64,000 bases of DNA from Trichaptum fuscoviolaceum. Lineage: Eukaryota; Basidiomycota; Agaricomycetes; Hymenochaetales; Trichaptaceae. How positions within the stretch are numbered: the stretch's first letter is position 1; each line of letters begins with the position of its first letter. Positions 25,324 through 40,394 of the stretch are shown one piece after another. Both the position numbers and the translations under genes were made by a program. The notes beneath the pieces were generated by a model that saw nothing but the letters and a program-made list of their open reading frames with translations, had not been told where the DNA came from and made no database searches. The DNA is taken from positions 1,860,001 through 1,924,000 of the forward strand of contig CAJSYZ010000011.1 in the NCBI GenBank assembly GCA_910574455.1, read 5' to 3'.

Positions 25324-26497
25324 TCAGTCGCTTTCGTGGCCGTTGCTCCAATACCCGACCGAGCCGTCGCTCAAGTAATCGCACGGTGCTGCGCACACAT
25401 CCAAGTACATGTTAGTGACTTCTTCACTGACATCCTTCCAAAGGACATCCCGTTGCTTCAAACGTGACTCCAGGATGGCTTCGTTGGTAAACTCAAATCG
25501 ATCACCGGCCCATTTCCCTTGGTGGAGGTTGTCGTGCACCACACCCGTGTCGTACTCCGTGGAATGACAAATTTGCACAAGCAGAATTGTACCCATCACA
25601 CCGTAGATGTCACTAGGTTTCCAACGCGCGTGCCCATCAAGTATTTTGAGTACGGTGTCGCGCCGACAATACTCCTTCTTCGAGAGATTCCAGAGGACGG
25701 CTGAGTTTTTGGAAAGTCGTCTCGTGGTCGTCAGTTTGAAGGCAAATTTATAGTTGAAAGAGTATTTGTCCCTCCCGGTAGAGACGATGATCCTACTAAG
25801 AGCACGTCTCTGATGGGTCAAGAGGTCGTGTGTTATTTCTTGGAAGCCTGATTTTTCACTTTCTACCCATGTGACGAAATCTGAGGGATCCCAGTCGACA
25901 GCTGGCTCCAAGGCATCTTTCAACTCCTCTCGCGCTAAGTCTCGGCATTCCTGCGTTATCAGACCCTCGGGAAAGTTGGTGTCTTCAGTCAGATCTCCGA
26001 CACAAATGATCCGGTCGCCTCGCCAATCTTGAAAGGTCATAAGCTGACGAAGACGCCTCTCGCCTATGATCATCAAGCGAGTATTTGATAGGGCGAAAGA
26101 AAATACGTCTCCGGGTCTATCGATTTCGAAGAATATCATGTTGATGATCTCTACGGGAAGTTGAAGGCTTCCTAAACCGCTTAATGTGCAGTCATTTTCG
26201 TATTTAATTCTGGAAAGCTGTCAGTCCTTATTTTACTTGGATATGCCATGAGTGAAACGAACCTTAACCTATCCATAATTTTGGTTACTGGGATCCATTT
26301 CACATCAGTTAAACAGCAGAGAAGATGTCTACCGACTGCTCTCTCGTCATCAATCACTGAGTCGGCTAGATTTCCCTCATCACTCAGGCTCAGCCGTTGC
26401 TTCTTGTCCACATTCACTCTTCCAAGGTCCGTGTTAGTCTTTCATAGCTGTTCTAAGGTTAACCTAGAAGGGCCTACAAGATCCAATTCTGTCCCAT
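25324..26497 (-). CDS. F-box-like paralogue A (20-nt first exon family)
   Basis: Three exons (26497-26478, 26418-26263, 26209-25324) give exactly 353 residues. Exon 1 is only 20 nt and encodes MGQNWI plus a split codon. Exon 2 starts VNVDKKQRLSL and ends WIPVTKIMDRL. Exon 3 carries an F-box-like helix (LGSLQLPVEIINMIFFEID), then NTRLMIIGERRLRQLM, WRGDRIICVGD, and near the C-terminus LHQGKWAGDRFEFTNE. The same intron positions and phases occur in paralogues B and C. Proteins starting MGQxW with this layout are, as far as I recall, an expanded Agaricomycete family without known function. An SCF-adaptor role is only suggested by the F-box-like helix. Frame intact. Confidence 0.85.
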
Positions 26498-27287
26498 TGC
26501 TATTGATTTATGGAAGTTCGGACGCAGAACTGGAAAGCAAAGCGCCGGGGCGTGAGGAGGACCTCTATAAAAAGTAGATCTTATTGTGCGATAATAGGAA
26601 GACTATATATTGCTGTGTAGTTGAAAAGTAAGCAATGGGAAGGTAGATTAAAGAAAAGTTAAAGAGCTAACTTGCAGTTCAAATTGCTTTGCAGAGCTTG
26701 AGTTTAGAGGTGAGAGGTATCCTGTTTCAGCCTAGAAGTAGACTCCTTTATAAGTCCTAGGTCGTAGTAAATGTCAGATATCAAGTTCAGCAGTCAGCAG
26801 TGACAGGAGCAAAGCCAACAAGCGGCGACTCGGATGTTCGTCCCTTTTTTTCAAGTTTCGGTTCCGGCTCAACCGTGGGAATATCATCGATAACCTGGTG
26901 CCAGAATCCGAGTAGGAGTAAGTTCATTCACGATTCTCTTTCATCTCCATCTAAATTATCGAATACATGCGAGGAAACAATGAATACTCGCAACACACGA
27001 ATCGTATGGTGTTGTATCAAAGTACAAAGACTGAAGGCGACGTTCTGGGAGAGCCCGACTTGTGGTGAGGAACTTGCATGAGTAGATTTCATAAAAGGAA
27101 TAATATTATGATGATAAGACAATGAAATGGGGGTTCAATCAGTCTACGAACGATAATATTTTTCCAGGCCGCGGATAAAATAAAGTTTGACGGTTTACTT
27201 TACCTTTCTCTGTATGACGTTTCTGATAGACCAAGAACTTTCCACAGCCATCATTCTAAAGGTTTGTGCGCCCATTGTTAGGGATTC
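26498..27287. other. gene-free interval
   Basis: Promoter of paralogue A and 3' flank of paralogue B. No coding region was recognised. Confidence 0.45.
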
Positions 27288-28448
27288 TTAAGCTACATCG
27301 AACACATCTCGCCAGCTTTCCCCATGCTCTGCTTCATAGACTTGCACGAACAGGCCTACAGCTTCTTCGCTGACGTCCTTCCATTCCTCCGCGGAGCGCA
27401 ATTCCAGAACTTCTTTGCCCGTAAACTCGAATCGATCGCCGGCCCATTTACCGCGGTGGAGGCCCGCGTAGGCCATGGTCGTATCGTCAAACGTCGACCA
27501 GCAAATTTGAAGATGTAGAATCATCCCCATCAAATCAAACTCATCGAGAGGTCTCCGCCTCTGGTGGCCTTCGAATATTTTTAGCGCCACTTCTCGGCGA
27601 TAGAATACCTTCTTCGTGAGGTTCCAAAGAACATCTGGATCTTTGAAGACGCGCTCATCCACGTCAATCAGTTTGTTATAGAATTCCATGTAGATAGGCC
27701 ACATGGCCGTGTCAAAACAACCATCGCGGAAATTTCCAGTGACGCGCAATAGGGTATCAGCCATTGAGTACCTCAACCCAACATCGTAGAATCGAAAGTC
27801 TGATGAAAGACTTTCTATTTTTGAGAAAAGGTTCGGTGGCACAAGAACACAGTTGCGGTTTTCTGCATCGACTTCTTGCGGATTGGGATTGTCGCGTAGG
27901 GCCTCTTCAACCCGGCGGTTATCCGATAGTAGCCCCTTAGGTAGGTCGCCATATCTAGTTGATTCTCCTATGCACAGAATCCGGTCGCCGCACCAATTCG
28001 GGGGAGAGAAGAGCTGACGCAGGCGGGCCTCGCCTATGATCATAAGTCGTGTGTTCGTCATGGCAAAGCAGAATGCCGTCGTCTCATCGTCTATTTCTGA
28101 GAATATCATTCCTATGACCTCAACTGGAAGCTGGAGGCTTCCCAGGCTGCGTTGAATATGGTCAGACTTGTAGTCTATGCTGGAAAACAGAAGTATAAGT
28201 GCATATGCTACGATGTAGACGCGGTTACACAAACTTTAAACTCTCCATAGTCTTTGTGACAGGAGTCCATATCATTCTGCGCAGGCAGAGGAAGAGAGAA
28301 CGCCCTTCATCCTTTAGATATCTTCGCAGTCTTTTACGTTGTCCAAGAGTTTCTTTCTTGTCCACATTCGCGCTAATCGTATCATAGTGAGTAAGTCTTT
28401 TTTAAGTCATACGTTATACGTTACTTACTTTATCCAGTCCTGTCTCAT
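27288..28448 (-). CDS. F-box-like paralogue B (20-nt first exon family)
   Basis: Exons 28448-28429, 28372-28235 and 28179-27288 give exactly 349 residues. The 20-nt exon 1 encodes MRQDWI. Exon 2 begins with the conserved ANVDKKETLGQ and ends TPVTKTMESL. Exon 3 starts NIDYKSDHIQ, with the F-box-like LGSLQLPVEVIGMIFSEID, TNTRLMIIGEARLRQL, WCGDRILCIGE and LHRGKWAGDRFEFTGKE. It is tandem with paralogue A (same strand, 0.8 kb apart) and about 10 kb from paralogue C. Position 2 is Arg, where A and C have Gly. Frame intact; function unknown as for A. Confidence 0.85.
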
Positions 28449-28926
28449 TTCTTGGTAAGAAGAGTGCAAGAGCAAGTCGGTGCAGAAAACAGAAGTAGTA
28501 AAGCAAGTTAATTTTAACCGCGCGTCTTCAGATGATGCCAGTGGGCGTGAGAACTTTACTATTAGTAGTAATACTAATGCAGAAATAAATCATGAAAATC
28601 ACTGATATCGATTGCCAGCTCATTACTGACTGTCTACACATCTTCTTCAGTCGTCTCGCCTGCTCTCCTGGATTTCAGTGAATTTTATGAATCTTCTTTG
28701 CACACAAGTACTGACCTGCCACGGCGGGGTTTAGGCTTTGATTGCCGAGCTCCGGAAAATGCCGTACTTGACCGGAAGCAGGCCCGGTATGACCACATTC
28801 TTGCTGCTCGCAGTTGGAAGCATGGATTACCACAAGGTCGAAAGTCTTTGCGCTGGCGTCGAGCTCACCTTTATATATCCTTCATCAACATCGCATAGCC
28901 CCTAGAACAAACCTCCATCTTTCAAT
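28449..28926. other. divergent promoter region
   Basis: Between paralogue B (minus) and nag1 (plus). No coding region was recognised. Confidence 0.45.
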
Positions 28927-30005
28927 ATGCGTATGTATATTGCAAATTACTTGATTGCGAGCTGACGCAGACATATGCAGGTCTCATCGTTCGTGACGAC
29001 CCCAACGCCGTCGGCGAGTACATCGCCAACTATATCTGCAAACGGTGAGGGTAAAGTTAGCCATTGTTAGGCGATTACTGACGTTCAGCTTAGTATCAAG
29101 GAGTTCAACCCATCTGCTAACCGACCGTTTGTACTGGGTCTTCCAACCGGTTCATCCCCGATACCCACATACAAGGCACTCATCCGAATGGTGAAGGCCG
29201 GCCAGCTCTCGTACGTCGGATAATCATAATTCAATAAAAGTGCGCTCACAAAGATCCTTTGTGCAGCTTCAAGAATGTCATCACCTTTAACATGGACGAG
29301 TATGTCGGGCTGCCGCAAAACCACCCAGAGTCCTACCATACCTTCATGTTCCGTGAGCTCTTTGCGCATATCGACATCCCCCCATCGCAAGTTCACATCC
29401 TCGACGGAAACGCGCCAGACCTCATCGCCGAGTGCGCGCGTTACGAGGCGTCGATCAAGGCCGTCGGCGGAATCGAGCTCTTCCTGGGAGGCATCGGAGA
29501 GGACGGGCACATCGCGTTCAACGAGCCCGGCTCCTCGTTGGTGAGCCGCACGCGCATCAAGACGCTCGCATACGACACGATTCTCGCGAACGCACGCTTC
29601 TTCGGGAACGACATCTCCGCTGTGCCGCGCATGGCGCTGACGGTCGGCGTGGGCACCGTCCTGGACGCGCGTGAGGTCGTCGTTGTCGTAACTGGGCAGC
29701 GGAAGGCGCTTGCGCTGAGCAAGGCAATTGAAGAGGGCGTGAACCACCTTTGGACACTCAGTGCGCTGCAGCAGCACCCCTGGGCGCTCATCGTCGTAGA
29801 CGAGGACGCCACGCTCGAGCTACACGTGAAGACTGTCAAGTATTTTAAGAGCATCGAACGTGTGCAGGATGATGTCGAGGCACACCACGCGGAGCTCCGT
29901 GCGAAGGGCGTTGGCGTACATGGTGGATTGGGCGTCGCGGGTGTTATTGGACATGGGACGTGGACTGCAGCGGGCCATGTGTCCGGCTCAGAAGAAGTGA
30001 ACTAG
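28927..30005 (+). CDS. nag1: glucosamine-6-phosphate deaminase
   Basis: Exons 28927-28930, 28981-29044, 29094-29210 and 29267-30005 give exactly 307 residues. The first exon is just ATGC. The enzyme converts glucosamine-6-phosphate to fructose-6-phosphate and ammonia in the cytosol, the last step of N-acetylglucosamine (chitin-derived) catabolism. NagB-family landmarks: [18 protein letters not shown] at the N-terminus, the phosphate loop [24 protein letters not shown] with the catalytic acids, [18 protein letters not shown] with the active-site His, and [14 protein letters not shown]. The C-terminus is about 40 residues longer than the bacterial enzyme and low in complexity. Other GlcNAc-use genes are not adjacent in this window. 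It is convergent with trp1, 197 bp apart. Confidence 0.95.
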
Positions 30006-30202
30006 GTAGGCGCCTGTTTGTTGTTGTTGTACTATGGATCCATGTATTTCTATTATCTGAAGCTCCAAAATTGTAAAAGATTGAATTACACCGCTCAATA
30101 TCTACCAAAGTACAACTTTTCCAGAACTCCAAAAATCTACACAGATATCACAACGGAAACATACACCATCCTAAACAGATACGCTCATTACGATACCACC
30201 AT

Positions 30203-32906
30203 TCAGGCAGTAGCAGCAACGACAGGGGCGGGCTGTGAAACCTCTGCGGTCTCCAACACCTCCCCTTCTTTTGGTTTCGAAGACACATCAACCTTCGAGA
30301 CTTCCTCGTCTGGTATACCTTTTGCTGCACGTACGAATGCCACAATCTTCTCAACATCCTTACCCACACCGTCCGCGTTCTCGACACCACCGCTCACATC
30401 CACTGCCCATGGCCGTACGTGTGCTATCGCTTTGGCTACGTTAGAAGGCGTGAGACCACCGGCAAGGATGATTGGGAGGTAAGCTCTTGATGGTGCTGGT
30501 GCGGTAGTGTGGCCATTGACGTTGGCATTCCCATTTGTCACGGATGAAGCAGGGGCGGAAGAACCAACTTCGCCCGCTTCTACAACCCGCCGGGCTAATT
30601 CGAGGTCAACGACCTTCCCACTTCCCCCGCTCAACCCCTTTGTTTCTTCACCCTCCGCGTCTCTCACCGAATCTAGCAACACAAACTTATGCAGCCCCGG
30701 CCTCGCGATGCCCTCAACACCCTTGCCCTTTGCGCCGACATGGAACACTCGGATGACTGGAACAGGGATATGCGACGCCCAATGCAATGGCTCGCGCCCA
30801 TGCAGCTGTACCATATCCAACTGCGCCGCCGCAACAACCTCAAGCACATATTCCAACGGCTGGTCTTGAAACACACCCACTAACAGCGGCCGAGAATGTC
30901 CCGCCGCCAGCCCAGCCGAGAGTCTCCGCGCATGCGCGGCGAACCACGGTTCATTCGAAGTACCGACCGGCTGGTTGCGTTCGTGCGCCTGCGCGAGTTC
31001 GAGCGACGAAGAAATGGCCCGCGCCTCCAGCTGTGCACGTGCTGCACGAATCTCGTACGAGATGCGAGACGCGACGTCGAGCGAGATGCGCCGCTTACTG
31101 GTGGGCACGAACATGAGTCCGAGCATGTCGGCACCTGCGCTCGCTGCTGCTATAGCTTCAGCGACGGTGCGGATACCACAGATCTTCACCAAAGGAGGCT
31201 GATCCGGCTGCTCGGCTTTTTCTTGTACCGGCCAGCCTAGCAGCTCACGGATGAACGCAGATGTATCCTTGGCCCGCATCAGTGCTTCGCCAACTAAAAC
31301 GGCGCTCACACCTTGATCAACGTATGTTTTGACATCCGCGTGCGTCGTTATTCCGCTCAAGGCACACAGCACGATGCCCCTGCCACGCACCATGTCTGCG
31401 AGGCTACTTGTTGTGTTCATATCCACTTCGAAATTATGCAAGTTCCGGTTGTTTACGCCCACGAGTTTCGCTCCGAGCTCGAGCGCACACTCCATCTCCG
31501 CAGCATTATTCACTTCTACAAGCGGCTCCATTCCGAGGGATATCGAATACGCGTAGAGCGCATGGAGGCGCTGGGGCGGGAGGAGAGCGACGATCAGCAA
31601 GACCGTGTCCGCGCCATGCAGACGCGCCTCGGCAATCTGGTATTCGGATACAATGAAGTCCTTTCGCAGAATGGCGGGGCGGTTAGGCAGCGCGTCAATA
31701 GCCTGTCGTGCGAGTCGCATATCTAAGAGGGACCCTTTGAACCAGGTAGGCTCAGTGAGGACTGAGATGACAGACGCGCCGGATAGCGCATACGTTAGCG
31801 CTTGCTGTGCGGCGTTCGCGCGCATCGCAATCGGCCCCTTCGACGGAGACGCACGCTTGATCTCTGCCATAAGCGCAGGAGTAGTGCTTGTTGTCGTGCG
31901 CATGCGATCCACAACGTCAATCAGCGGGGGCGCGAGATTCAGCGCGAGCAATGTGTCCAAATCTGCTGGCGTCGTCCCTGGTGTAGCCTTCGCCACATCA
32001 ATGTCCTTGAGTCTCTGCGTATGGATCTTGTCGAGAATGGTGGGAAGGTGGTTCGACTGCTTGGGCGCTGGTTTCCCGTTCGGCAGGTCGATGGGGAAGG
32101 GCGGGAGGGAAAGGTCATGCACGCGCACGGAGGGGTTTTCTTCCCAGGTACCGCCGGTCAAGTTGAGGAAGTTGCGCATGAGGTCATCACCGGACTCAGA
32201 TAGCACGCTCTCCGGGTGGTATTGCACGGCTTCGATAGTGTACTTACGGTGACGCACACCCATGATCACTCCGCTCTCTTCAGTCGCTGCAGAGACAGCG
32301 AGAACTTCTGGAAGTGTCTTGATAGATGCACTCAACGAGTGGTACCGGGTGGACTGAAAGCTCTGAGGAAGGCCATTGAATACCCCTCGACCGTCATGTC
32401 TGATGGGGCTTAGCTTTCCGTGCTTTATTTCGCCTGCATAACTAAGATTAAGCAGTCAACATTATGTAATCAACCAAATGAGTCAAGGATATGCATTGCG
32501 GTCGATGTCGAGTAATCAGTCCTCGAGCGGCAGCGACCAGCTGAGCAAGACTGCTTTCTACAGAGTAAACAAGCACAGGGAGTACTCACGCAATTTCACC
32601 TCCAAACACATCCACCACGCACTCCAAGCCCATGCACACGCCAAGGATGGGCACCTTTCCTGCAAAGTACTTGATCGCTTCTCTTGAGATACCCGAGTCC
32701 GTCTGCGGGTGCCCAGGACCAGGAGAAATGATCAGATGCTTCAGTTTGAGCTCAGGCAATGCAGAGGCGGGGATGGCATCATTCCGGATGACGGTAACGT
32801 TCGCGCCGAGCAGCGTAAGGGACTGATACAAATTCCAGGTGAAAGAGTCGAAGTTGTCTATCATGAGAACATCGAGTGGTGCGCGCAACGCTTCTGGGAG
32901 CGACAT
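30203..32906 (-). CDS. trp1: trifunctional tryptophan enzyme (GATase / IGPS / PRAI)
   Basis: Two exons (32906-32590, 32441-30203) give exactly 851 residues. Residues 1 to about 230 are the glutamine amidotransferase of anthranilate synthase (IDNFDSFTWNL, nucleophile in LGVCMGLE, His/Glu in VQYHPES). About 250-520 is indole-3-glycerol-phosphate synthase (LMAEIKRASPSKGPI, ILRKDFIVSEYQI, VGVNNRNL, VLVGEALM). The rest is phosphoribosylanthranilate isomerase (VKICGIRT, GLMFVPTSKR, MVQLHG, VDVSGGVE). The order GATase-IGPS-PRAI is the usual fungal one. A linker rich in Gly, Ser and Asn inside the PRAI part and a charged tail of about 30 residues are extras. The partner anthranilate synthase large subunit is not in the window. 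All active-site segments look intact. Confidence 0.97.
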
Positions 32907-33613
32907 TTTGCTGCTAGGAAATCAACAAGCGTTGAACTTGGAGATGGGGGAACAAAGAGAGACGAGAAGCGAGGTGACCTTGGAAGCCCGTCCAACACCT
33001 TTATAGCCCGGAAAGCTCAGAAGATGCTATGCTCGTTCTAAATCTTCCAGGTATGATGGCCGGGCGTTGTTGTCCTGAGCTGCACAGTAAATAAGGCGAA
33101 ACGAGGTGACTCAAAGCCGGGGCAGTCGTGGTCGCCAGCAGAGCTCGGCGCTGATGATGGCAAAGCAGTTAGCACCTGAGATGTCGGGAAATTAATTGCC
33201 TCGGATGAATTCAAGTTTGAGTTATGTAAGCAGCTTCTGTCTGGGGACCGAAATCGAGCTTCATGTCGTTGCAGGCAGACTGTCAGAAGTAAGGTTGTTG
33301 TACAAACGTATCTCCGATGCGCATGATGGGCACGAGGAAGCAATGTGTGTATGCACCGTAGCGTCTTTAAAGCAATACAATAATTGCACAATCAGGACTT
33401 GTACATAAGTGGATACTGCAATACTGTTACAGGGTTTACAGCAATAGAACATGGAACAATCCAAAGCAAGTCTAAATACTAGTACGCACGTATAGGAGTC
33501 CTCCTAGAGAACTTGTTGACAGCAAGCACAACGCAAAATCAGCAAAAGACGATACTTTCAAGTTAATTCTTCTGGTCTCTTCACAATATAACGCTGTCCA
33601 CGTTCATAGCTCT
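32907..33613. other. gene-free interval
   Basis: trp1 promoter and 3' flank of the MAPK. I did not find a clear Gcn4-type site by eye. No coding region was recognised. Confidence 0.45.
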
Positions 33614-35540
<1,927 letters not shown>

Positions 35541-37681
35541 ATTTATTTTGATTAAGTCAGATGCGATGGTTATGCGAGAACAATGTGAGGGAGAGATGAT
35601 AGGGGAGGGAAACGACGAGGACGTCGTTGATGTAGAGGGTTCAAGTTAGAAGGTAAGAGCTGTGTTGAAACTGATGTACCTCTTCATACATCAGTCTCGA
35701 TGATACCAATTGATCAGTCCTCACAGCCACCGCTACCACGTGCACTGCCATTTAAAGCCCTAACTCCTTCATTTCTTAAAAAAAAGTTATTATCCACAAA
35801 GACGCATCAATTTAGCGAAATTCGTGAGGGTAGCCCTGGTCATGAGAAATAGCGAGCACGACTTCGTGGTAGAAGAATAAGGAAGGAAAACGAGATTCTG
35901 ACCTTGGGCTCGAAACCGAAAAGGATAGTAATGGTTTGGAATGTCAGACTCCTTGACGGTCGGCTGTTTGGTTGTGGAAGCATCAATTCAATGCAACGGA
36001 GGATTCTTGCGGATAAAAGGACAGCACGTATAACTATTGAACACAATCATCAGTTGGTCAGAACACAGCGTCATATGTATAAGGACATACTGAAGAAGAC
36101 GGCTACAGACTCCAAGAACATGGATTTGGGGGATCCGGGGATATAAAAAAGCGTAGTAAATAGTAGTAAGAGGGAAGTCAAGTTCAGAGCTTTTGTCTAC
36201 TCTTTTAAAGCGCGTAGACAGGAGAATCTCCGCTCATCTGATAGATTTGATAAACTAATTCCTTAGAAGATCGTTGTCAGGAGTAGCACCAAGCTGCGAA
36301 GCGAACTCCGGTACACCGATGCGATGAAAATCAAGTAGCAACAAAGGACGTAGTATGTGGCATGACTATTTCTTCGTCAAGAGCTAGGTCAGTTGATCAT
36401 GAAGGAATGGTACATCAAATGACCAATGATCCAAGCTGACCGAGTGTGTCACGGATCTAGCGGAGAATGACCAGAACTCATTTAGAGAAGAGCATACGAT
36501 TCCTTGTATACGTCCTGAGAGCATGAACCCGTCGCGCGTCTCGCATCAACATTCTCATCAGATGGTGAAAGCGATTCAAATATTTGAACGTCGAAGATGA
36601 TGATGCCACGGAGATAAGGATTTAGATTCAGGAGAATCAAGTGTTATAGCCTTCCGATAGACGTAGAGTATATAGTATATGGACCGTAGTGTGAAGGCTG
36701 TGAAGTCATTGAAGTGTAGGAAAGAAACGCGCGACGCGACGCGTTGAGTTCTCGTGATTGAATGTTGGGTTCAAGTTGCACGCTGACTTGTCATCATTTC
36801 TCACGCTTACTAGACTTCAGTCCGCCCGACTTGACGACCTTTCTTTCTCAACCCGACCATCCATGATCAACACGATTGTTATTATAAGGTGCACACCATG
36901 TGCATAGCTTGCTTTCTATAGCCACTTCGTTGAGATTAAATCTACTGCATTTTTCTTGACGACATTATGCCAGCATTAGTATGAGGAACTGTGAATAACA
37001 AAAGGTCAACTGCGTAGGATACGAATGATGTCGGAACTGACTAATGAGCCACCTGCAGACCTTGATATTAGCGAATGCAAGTGGAAGTAATATGGTTGTC
37101 CTGCCTGAAGGGCTTTCAAAATCAGCAAGAAATACAGTAGGTTTTGAGCATCACTGACCTTATCCAAGGAATACGCATTTTACCGTAATAGTGCATTCAA
37201 CGGTATCATACATACTTCCGCGCTTGGTGACCAGGACTTGCATAAAGCACCTACAAACATAGTTCTCGACCGAGGAGACCGTTAAAACCAAAACATTCGC
37301 TTCCGGCCGGGTGTTGATTCGAAAGAGCGATGAGGGAAACCCCGTACAATGCCGGCCGGGTCATCACAGGTTTCACAGCCGCAATACCGTAGCACACACT
37401 GGCGCCCGATGTCTTCGCTTTCATTGGCTCAAAATACCGGCTAGAGGATGAATATCGAAATTTCTGCACCGCGCGCGCCGCCCAGTCTTAGCGTACATCG
37501 ATATCATCGCATCCAAGGCACTGCCTCCTTCGGAGTCCGCCTCAAGCCGGTACTCTTCAGCGGGTATATCAAGAGCAAGTCTTTTTCTTCTTATCCTTCC
37601 TTCAGGCCTTTCCCTTCACTTCACGCTCTCAATTCACACGTGTTGTGATTATCTGTACTTGTGTACCAATCATCTACGCCA
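35541..37681. other. long gene-free divergent interval
   Basis: About 2.1 kb between the MAPK and the four-helix membrane protein. No supportable coding region was found; a plus-strand frame at 35904-36146 has no recognisable features. One ACGCGT within a CG-rich run lies at 36739-36744, far from either start. Pyrimidine-rich DNA precedes 37682. Confidence 0.5.
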
Positions 37682-38482
37682 ATGGCCTACGGAATCCGTT
37701 CGCAAAAGTTTCTGTGCTGCTTGCCAGTGCGCATCGGTGTTTTTATATTAACATTCTTCCAGCTGTTAGGCTACGGTGCAGCTGCTGCACTCTTTTGGTA
37801 TGCCATCTTTTCCAAAGGTATGTGTAGCTCTTTAAGTTTGGATTATCAACGTCCATCTGCTAATGGCCCTCACCCTTCAGATGTACACTTTGACAAGGCA
37901 CAAAAAATCGCTGTAATCATCTTCGCAGCATATTCCTCCATCCTGGTCCTACTCTCTTTCTGTGGTTTCATTGGCAGCATCTTCCGTTCTCGCAGCCTTG
38001 TTGCGCCTTACTCCACATCGCTTTTCTTCCTCTTCGGCGTATCAGTTGCTTTGACGGTCTTCTGGGCAATTACATGGTTCCGCATGAGCAAGGATAGTTT
38101 TATCGACCAGTGCATAAATGGCAGCACAGACCAGTCGACCATCGATGCGTGTCACCATGTGAATGAAATTCGGTTCATCGCACTAGGAGTGGTGATCTTG
38201 GGGTTGTTAGTACATTTGTGTAAGTGGACATGCAGTTTGCTTGCATAATTGGTAGCTGATTCAATGACGATGTTCTGTATAGATGAGTGCATCATTGTGT
38301 CCCGTTATGTTGTGCAGCTCCGCGAAGAAGACGACGAGAAGTGGCGCATGAAGTCCCTTAAGTCGGGTGCTTATAGCAATGTCCCCGCTCGCGCGAGCAT
38401 GGAAGGACTCACCCAGCCCACCGCACAGTACCCTTACTCGGACGCGAGCAACTCGTTTGGCGGAAATCACTCTCATGCTTGA
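37682..38482 (+). CDS. four-transmembrane protein, unassigned
   Basis: Exons 37682-37817, 37881-38219 and 38283-38482 give exactly 224 residues. A short cytoplasmic start (MAYGIRSQKFLCCLPVR) with a Cys pair suited to acylation precedes helix 1 (IGVFILTFFQLLGYGAAAAL). Helix 2 is IAVIIFAAYSSILVLLSFCG and helix 3 is SLFFLFGVSVALTVFWAI. An outer loop with two cysteines follows (IDQCINGSTDQSTIDACHH), then helix 4 (FIALGVVILGLLVHL) and a charged C-terminal tail of about 60 residues. The fold is tetraspanin- or MARVEL-like, but the CCG motif of true tetraspanins is absent. A membrane-organising role is likely; nothing more specific can be said. Confidence 0.85.
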
Positions 38483-39213
38483 TTAAACCTGCATGATCTC
38501 ATTCATTCGAGATGGCACCCAAGGAGCGTATTCACACATACTATTAACCAATTTACTTTCCTCCGGACTTTGAAATCATCTTTTGTCTTGATCATCTAAC
38601 TTATTGTTCTCCCTCAGATTCTCCCTCATCATCTTGTATACGCATGCTGTATCTCCTTCGATCCCTCCTGCATCGTATAACTAAATGTATCATACAGTAC
38701 ACATACCACACCTATAGTAACTAACACTTCATTTGGTTCCATGCTCACATGTGTCTGAATGTCGGGAATTGATATGCACCGTGCGTTCTTCAGCTGATGT
38801 CTGTCAAATGTATCCCTTGGGAGAGTCAGCGGTGGTGCCTTTCCGACATCTAACTGTTTTGAGAGTTAAAGTGACCTTGATCTGCAAATTGTGTATGAAA
38901 ATCATGGTTACGATAAAGCTGAGACTATAACGCACTATATAAAAAAAGGAATAAATAACGAACCATGTAGTGAGAACGTTAGGATATCGGGGCCTATATC
39001 ATGGGTGGTTGTGTTTGACTATGCTGGAGTACATAAACTAGTATGCGGTGGCTCGTATCCACAATTGACTCAAGCGAACCACATCGCCCCTTTGTGGTTG
39101 AGGATCCGAGACGCGGAACCACACATCACAGAGTTATAAAAGACTGACCTCCTTCAGCGCCGTCTGACCTACACCAAGCTCTGATATCGTTGACCATCCT
39201 CAATCTCAGTAAC
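38483..39213. other. gene-free interval
   Basis: 3' flank of the membrane protein and promoter of paralogue C. No coding region was recognised. Confidence 0.45.
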
Positions 39214-40394
39214 ATGGGACAAGACTGGGCAATGTGCGCATCTCACTCCTCTATCATCAATTCTTCGCTAACGTGTAAATTTAAGCGTTAATGTAACCAA
39301 AAAACAAACACTGAACAGAAGTGTGTGTTGGTGCAAGCTGGGAGAGGTTCTGGGCACTGAAGGCATAGATTTGTTCCGTGCTTTGTGTGAGTTAAAATGG
39401 ATACCAGTGACGGAGATCATGGACAGCTTGAAGTATGTTAGCCCCTCATGCAATAGTAAATCATGATGCTCACATGCAATTATGTAGAATCAATTACAAG
39501 AAAGACCGCGGACCTCGCAAACTTGGACGCCTTCAGCTTCCCGCGGAAATTATAGGCATGATATTTTCCGAAATCGATGACCTCAAGAATGTTTTCTCCT
39601 TGGGCGTAACAAATACCCAGCTTATGATCTTGGGCGAAAAGAGGCTTCGCGAGCTCATGGCTATCCCAAGTTGGCGAGGAGATCGGATAATATGTCTTGG
39701 GGATGGGGCAGAAGACAACGACCTTCCGGAGGGACTTATGACGCAGGAATGTAAAGACTTTCTTCGCGATGCTCCCAATCTTCCGGAACTCGACAAGAAC
39801 GACTGGTTGTCAAATTATGAATTTATACCAGTCAATTTCGTTGACTGGGTCTCTGACTCGCGTTCTGGCTTCCAAGATTTCGAAACCAAATTCCTGGACA
39901 AGCAGAGATACGCGCTACTAGAAAACGCCGTTTTTCTCCAATACAGGGGGCACCACCCCCGCGATAAATCAGACGGATTGTACAGCAAGATTGTCGATAA
40001 GCTGACTAGCATCGAGCGCGTTTTCAGAGTTCCGGATGTCCTTTGGAACCTTTCTAAGAAAGCCTATGTTCTCCGTGAAGCCGTGCTCAAGGCATTCGAT
40101 GGGACAAAACTTAAAGGGAAAAGACTTGAAGACACACACGTATGTGCTGTGATGGGCAACATTCTGCAACTTCAAATTTGCTGGTCGTCGTGCGATGGCA
40201 CTAACTTGCCAATCCAAGGGTTACATCGCGGAAAATGGGCGGGAGATAGGTTTGAGTTCACGGACGAAAGTGTGTTGAGGCTGCGGCTGGAAGATGAGGA
40301 AGGAGTATGGACGGATGCGAGTGAAGAAGTTATTGGCAAGTTCCTGGAAGTATACGAAGCTGAATTTGGAGAGGATTGGGTGCATATGTGGTGA
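39214..40394 (+). CDS. F-box-like paralogue C (20-nt first exon family)
   Basis: Exons 39214-39233, 39286-39432 and 39488-40394 give exactly 357 residues. Exon 1 is 20 nt (MGQDWA plus a split codon). Exon 2 begins VNVTKKQTLNR and ends WIPVTEIMDSL. Exon 3 starts INYKKDRGPRK, with the F-box-like LGRLQLPAEIIGMIFSEID, NTQLMILGEKRLRELM, WRGDRIICLGD and LHRGKWAGDRFEFTDES. It is closer to A than to B in the middle region. It is on the opposite strand and separated from A and B by the housekeeping block. The frame is intact, so all three copies look expressible. Confidence 0.87.

Noticed and set aside
36739..36744. ACGCGT in a CG-rich run as a promoter element
   Set aside because: Nearly 1 kb from the nearest start on either side, with no second box; not claimed as a site.
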